This document shows, piece by piece, positions 63,478 through 64,000 of a stretch of DNA of 64,000 nucleotides. The translations under genes and the position numbers were made by a program. The stretch's first letter is position 1. Each line of letters starts with the position of its first letter. The DNA is from Enoplosus armatus. Lineage: Eukaryota > Chordata > Actinopteri > Centrarchiformes > Enoplosidae. Under the pieces are notes generated by a model, which was not told the origin of the DNA, did not search any database, and saw nothing but the letters and a program-made list of their open reading frames with translations. The stretch is taken from assembly GCF_043641665.1 (NCBI RefSeq), contig NC_092181.1, positions 11,997,818 to 12,061,817 on the forward strand. Direction: 5' to 3'.

Positions 63478-64000
63478 GCAATGGTAGAAGTATTCAGTTC
63501 CTTTACTTAAAGAAATACTAGACATTTTGGGAAATATGCATATTCGCTTTCTTGCTGAGAGTTAGATGAGAAGATCGATACCACTCATACATTATCTGTT
63601 ATCAGCATGAAGATACAGCCAGCAGTTGGTTAGCTTAGCTTAGCATAAACACTTGAAACAGGGGAAACAGCTTGCCTGGCTCTGTCCAAAGGTAAGAACC
63701 TTTTAATCTTCACAAAAACAGTGTGAAATGTGGCGGTTTCCCCTGTTTCAAGTCTTTGTGCTAAACTAAGCTAAGCTAAGCCTTATATTTAACTGATAGA
63801 TATGAGAGTGGAATAAATCTCCATCTAAGCTTATTTCCTATTCAAACTATTTCTTCAAGTTAAAGCATCAATCCTGCAATGATACTTATTAAATACTTAA
63901 TTACAAGTAAAGGTTTTGCTATATGTGAAGTTGAAAAATAAAAACACTCGTCACCTTTTCAGAATGTTTTATTACTATATTAGATTATTATTACTGATTT
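63478..64000 (+). mobile_element. MITE family B copy 6, runs off the window, split by a foldback element
   Basis: AATGGTAGAAGTATTCAGTT and CTTTACTTAA precede, and TTACAAGTAAAGGTTTTGCT follows, the family A insertion at 63507-63860. Confidence 0.6.
63507..63860 (+). mobile_element. Foldback element family A copy 6, inserted in a family B MITE
   Basis: TTAAAGAAATACTAGACATT at the left; CAGCAGTTGGTTAGCTTAGC and GCTAAACTAAGCTAAGCTAA inside; AAACTATTTCT at the right. It splits the family B copy at a TTAA. Confidence 0.75.

Overview
This is vertebrate nuclear DNA, almost certainly from a ray-finned (teleost, probably percomorph) fish. It holds short exons with GT-AG introns, long (CA)n microsatellites, a Tc1-family DNA transposon, L2-type LINE remnants, tRNA-derived SINEs and several palindromic MITE families typical of fish. 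No bacterial, phage or CRISPR features were found. Three protein-coding genes could be reconstructed exon by exon, and all their exon phases join without a break.

Region 1 (about 9.0-44.5 kb, minus strand) is evi5l, a TBC-domain Rab GTPase-activating protein with a long coiled-coil tail. Nineteen coding exons (9046-32966) give an 854-residue product. A CpG-rich candidate non-coding first exon lies at about 44.25-44.47 kb, after an 11 kb first intron full of microsatellites and MITEs. A structurally intact Tc1 element (21001-22635) sits inside the gene, 59 bp from an exon. Bases 1-9045 downstream hold 3'UTR of unknown length, several MITEs and a SINE, and no recognisable gene.

Region 2 (about 47.4-53.9 kb, plus strand) is ddx39a, a DECD-box RNA helicase of mRNA export and splicing. 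Nine coding exons (48520-53697) give a 427-residue protein with all helicase motifs. It lies head-to-head with evi5l about 3 kb away.

Region 3 (about 55.2-60.4 kb, minus strand) is a CCN1/CYR61-like secreted matricellular protein of 374 residues (IGFBP, VWC, TSP1 and CT modules) on six coding exons. Its compact promoter has a TATA box, a GC box, CCAAT boxes and two TEAD-type motifs. It is convergent with ddx39a. Bases 60.6-64.0 kb hold only repeats.

The three genes do not form a pathway: they are membrane-traffic control, nuclear RNA export and an extracellular signal. Their linkage is informative because human EVI5L and DDX39A are on 19p13 while EVI5 and CCN1 are on 1p22. That suggests the ccn1-like gene here is an old whole-genome-duplication partner of CCN1. 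No wholly new system was found. The best leads are (UG)n tracts that form evi5l splice sites, the young Tc1 insertion, a possible overlapping upstream ORF in evi5l, an intron in the ccn1 hinge, and a six-copy TTAA-flanked foldback repeat family. No database search could be run, so names rest on recalled family sequences.
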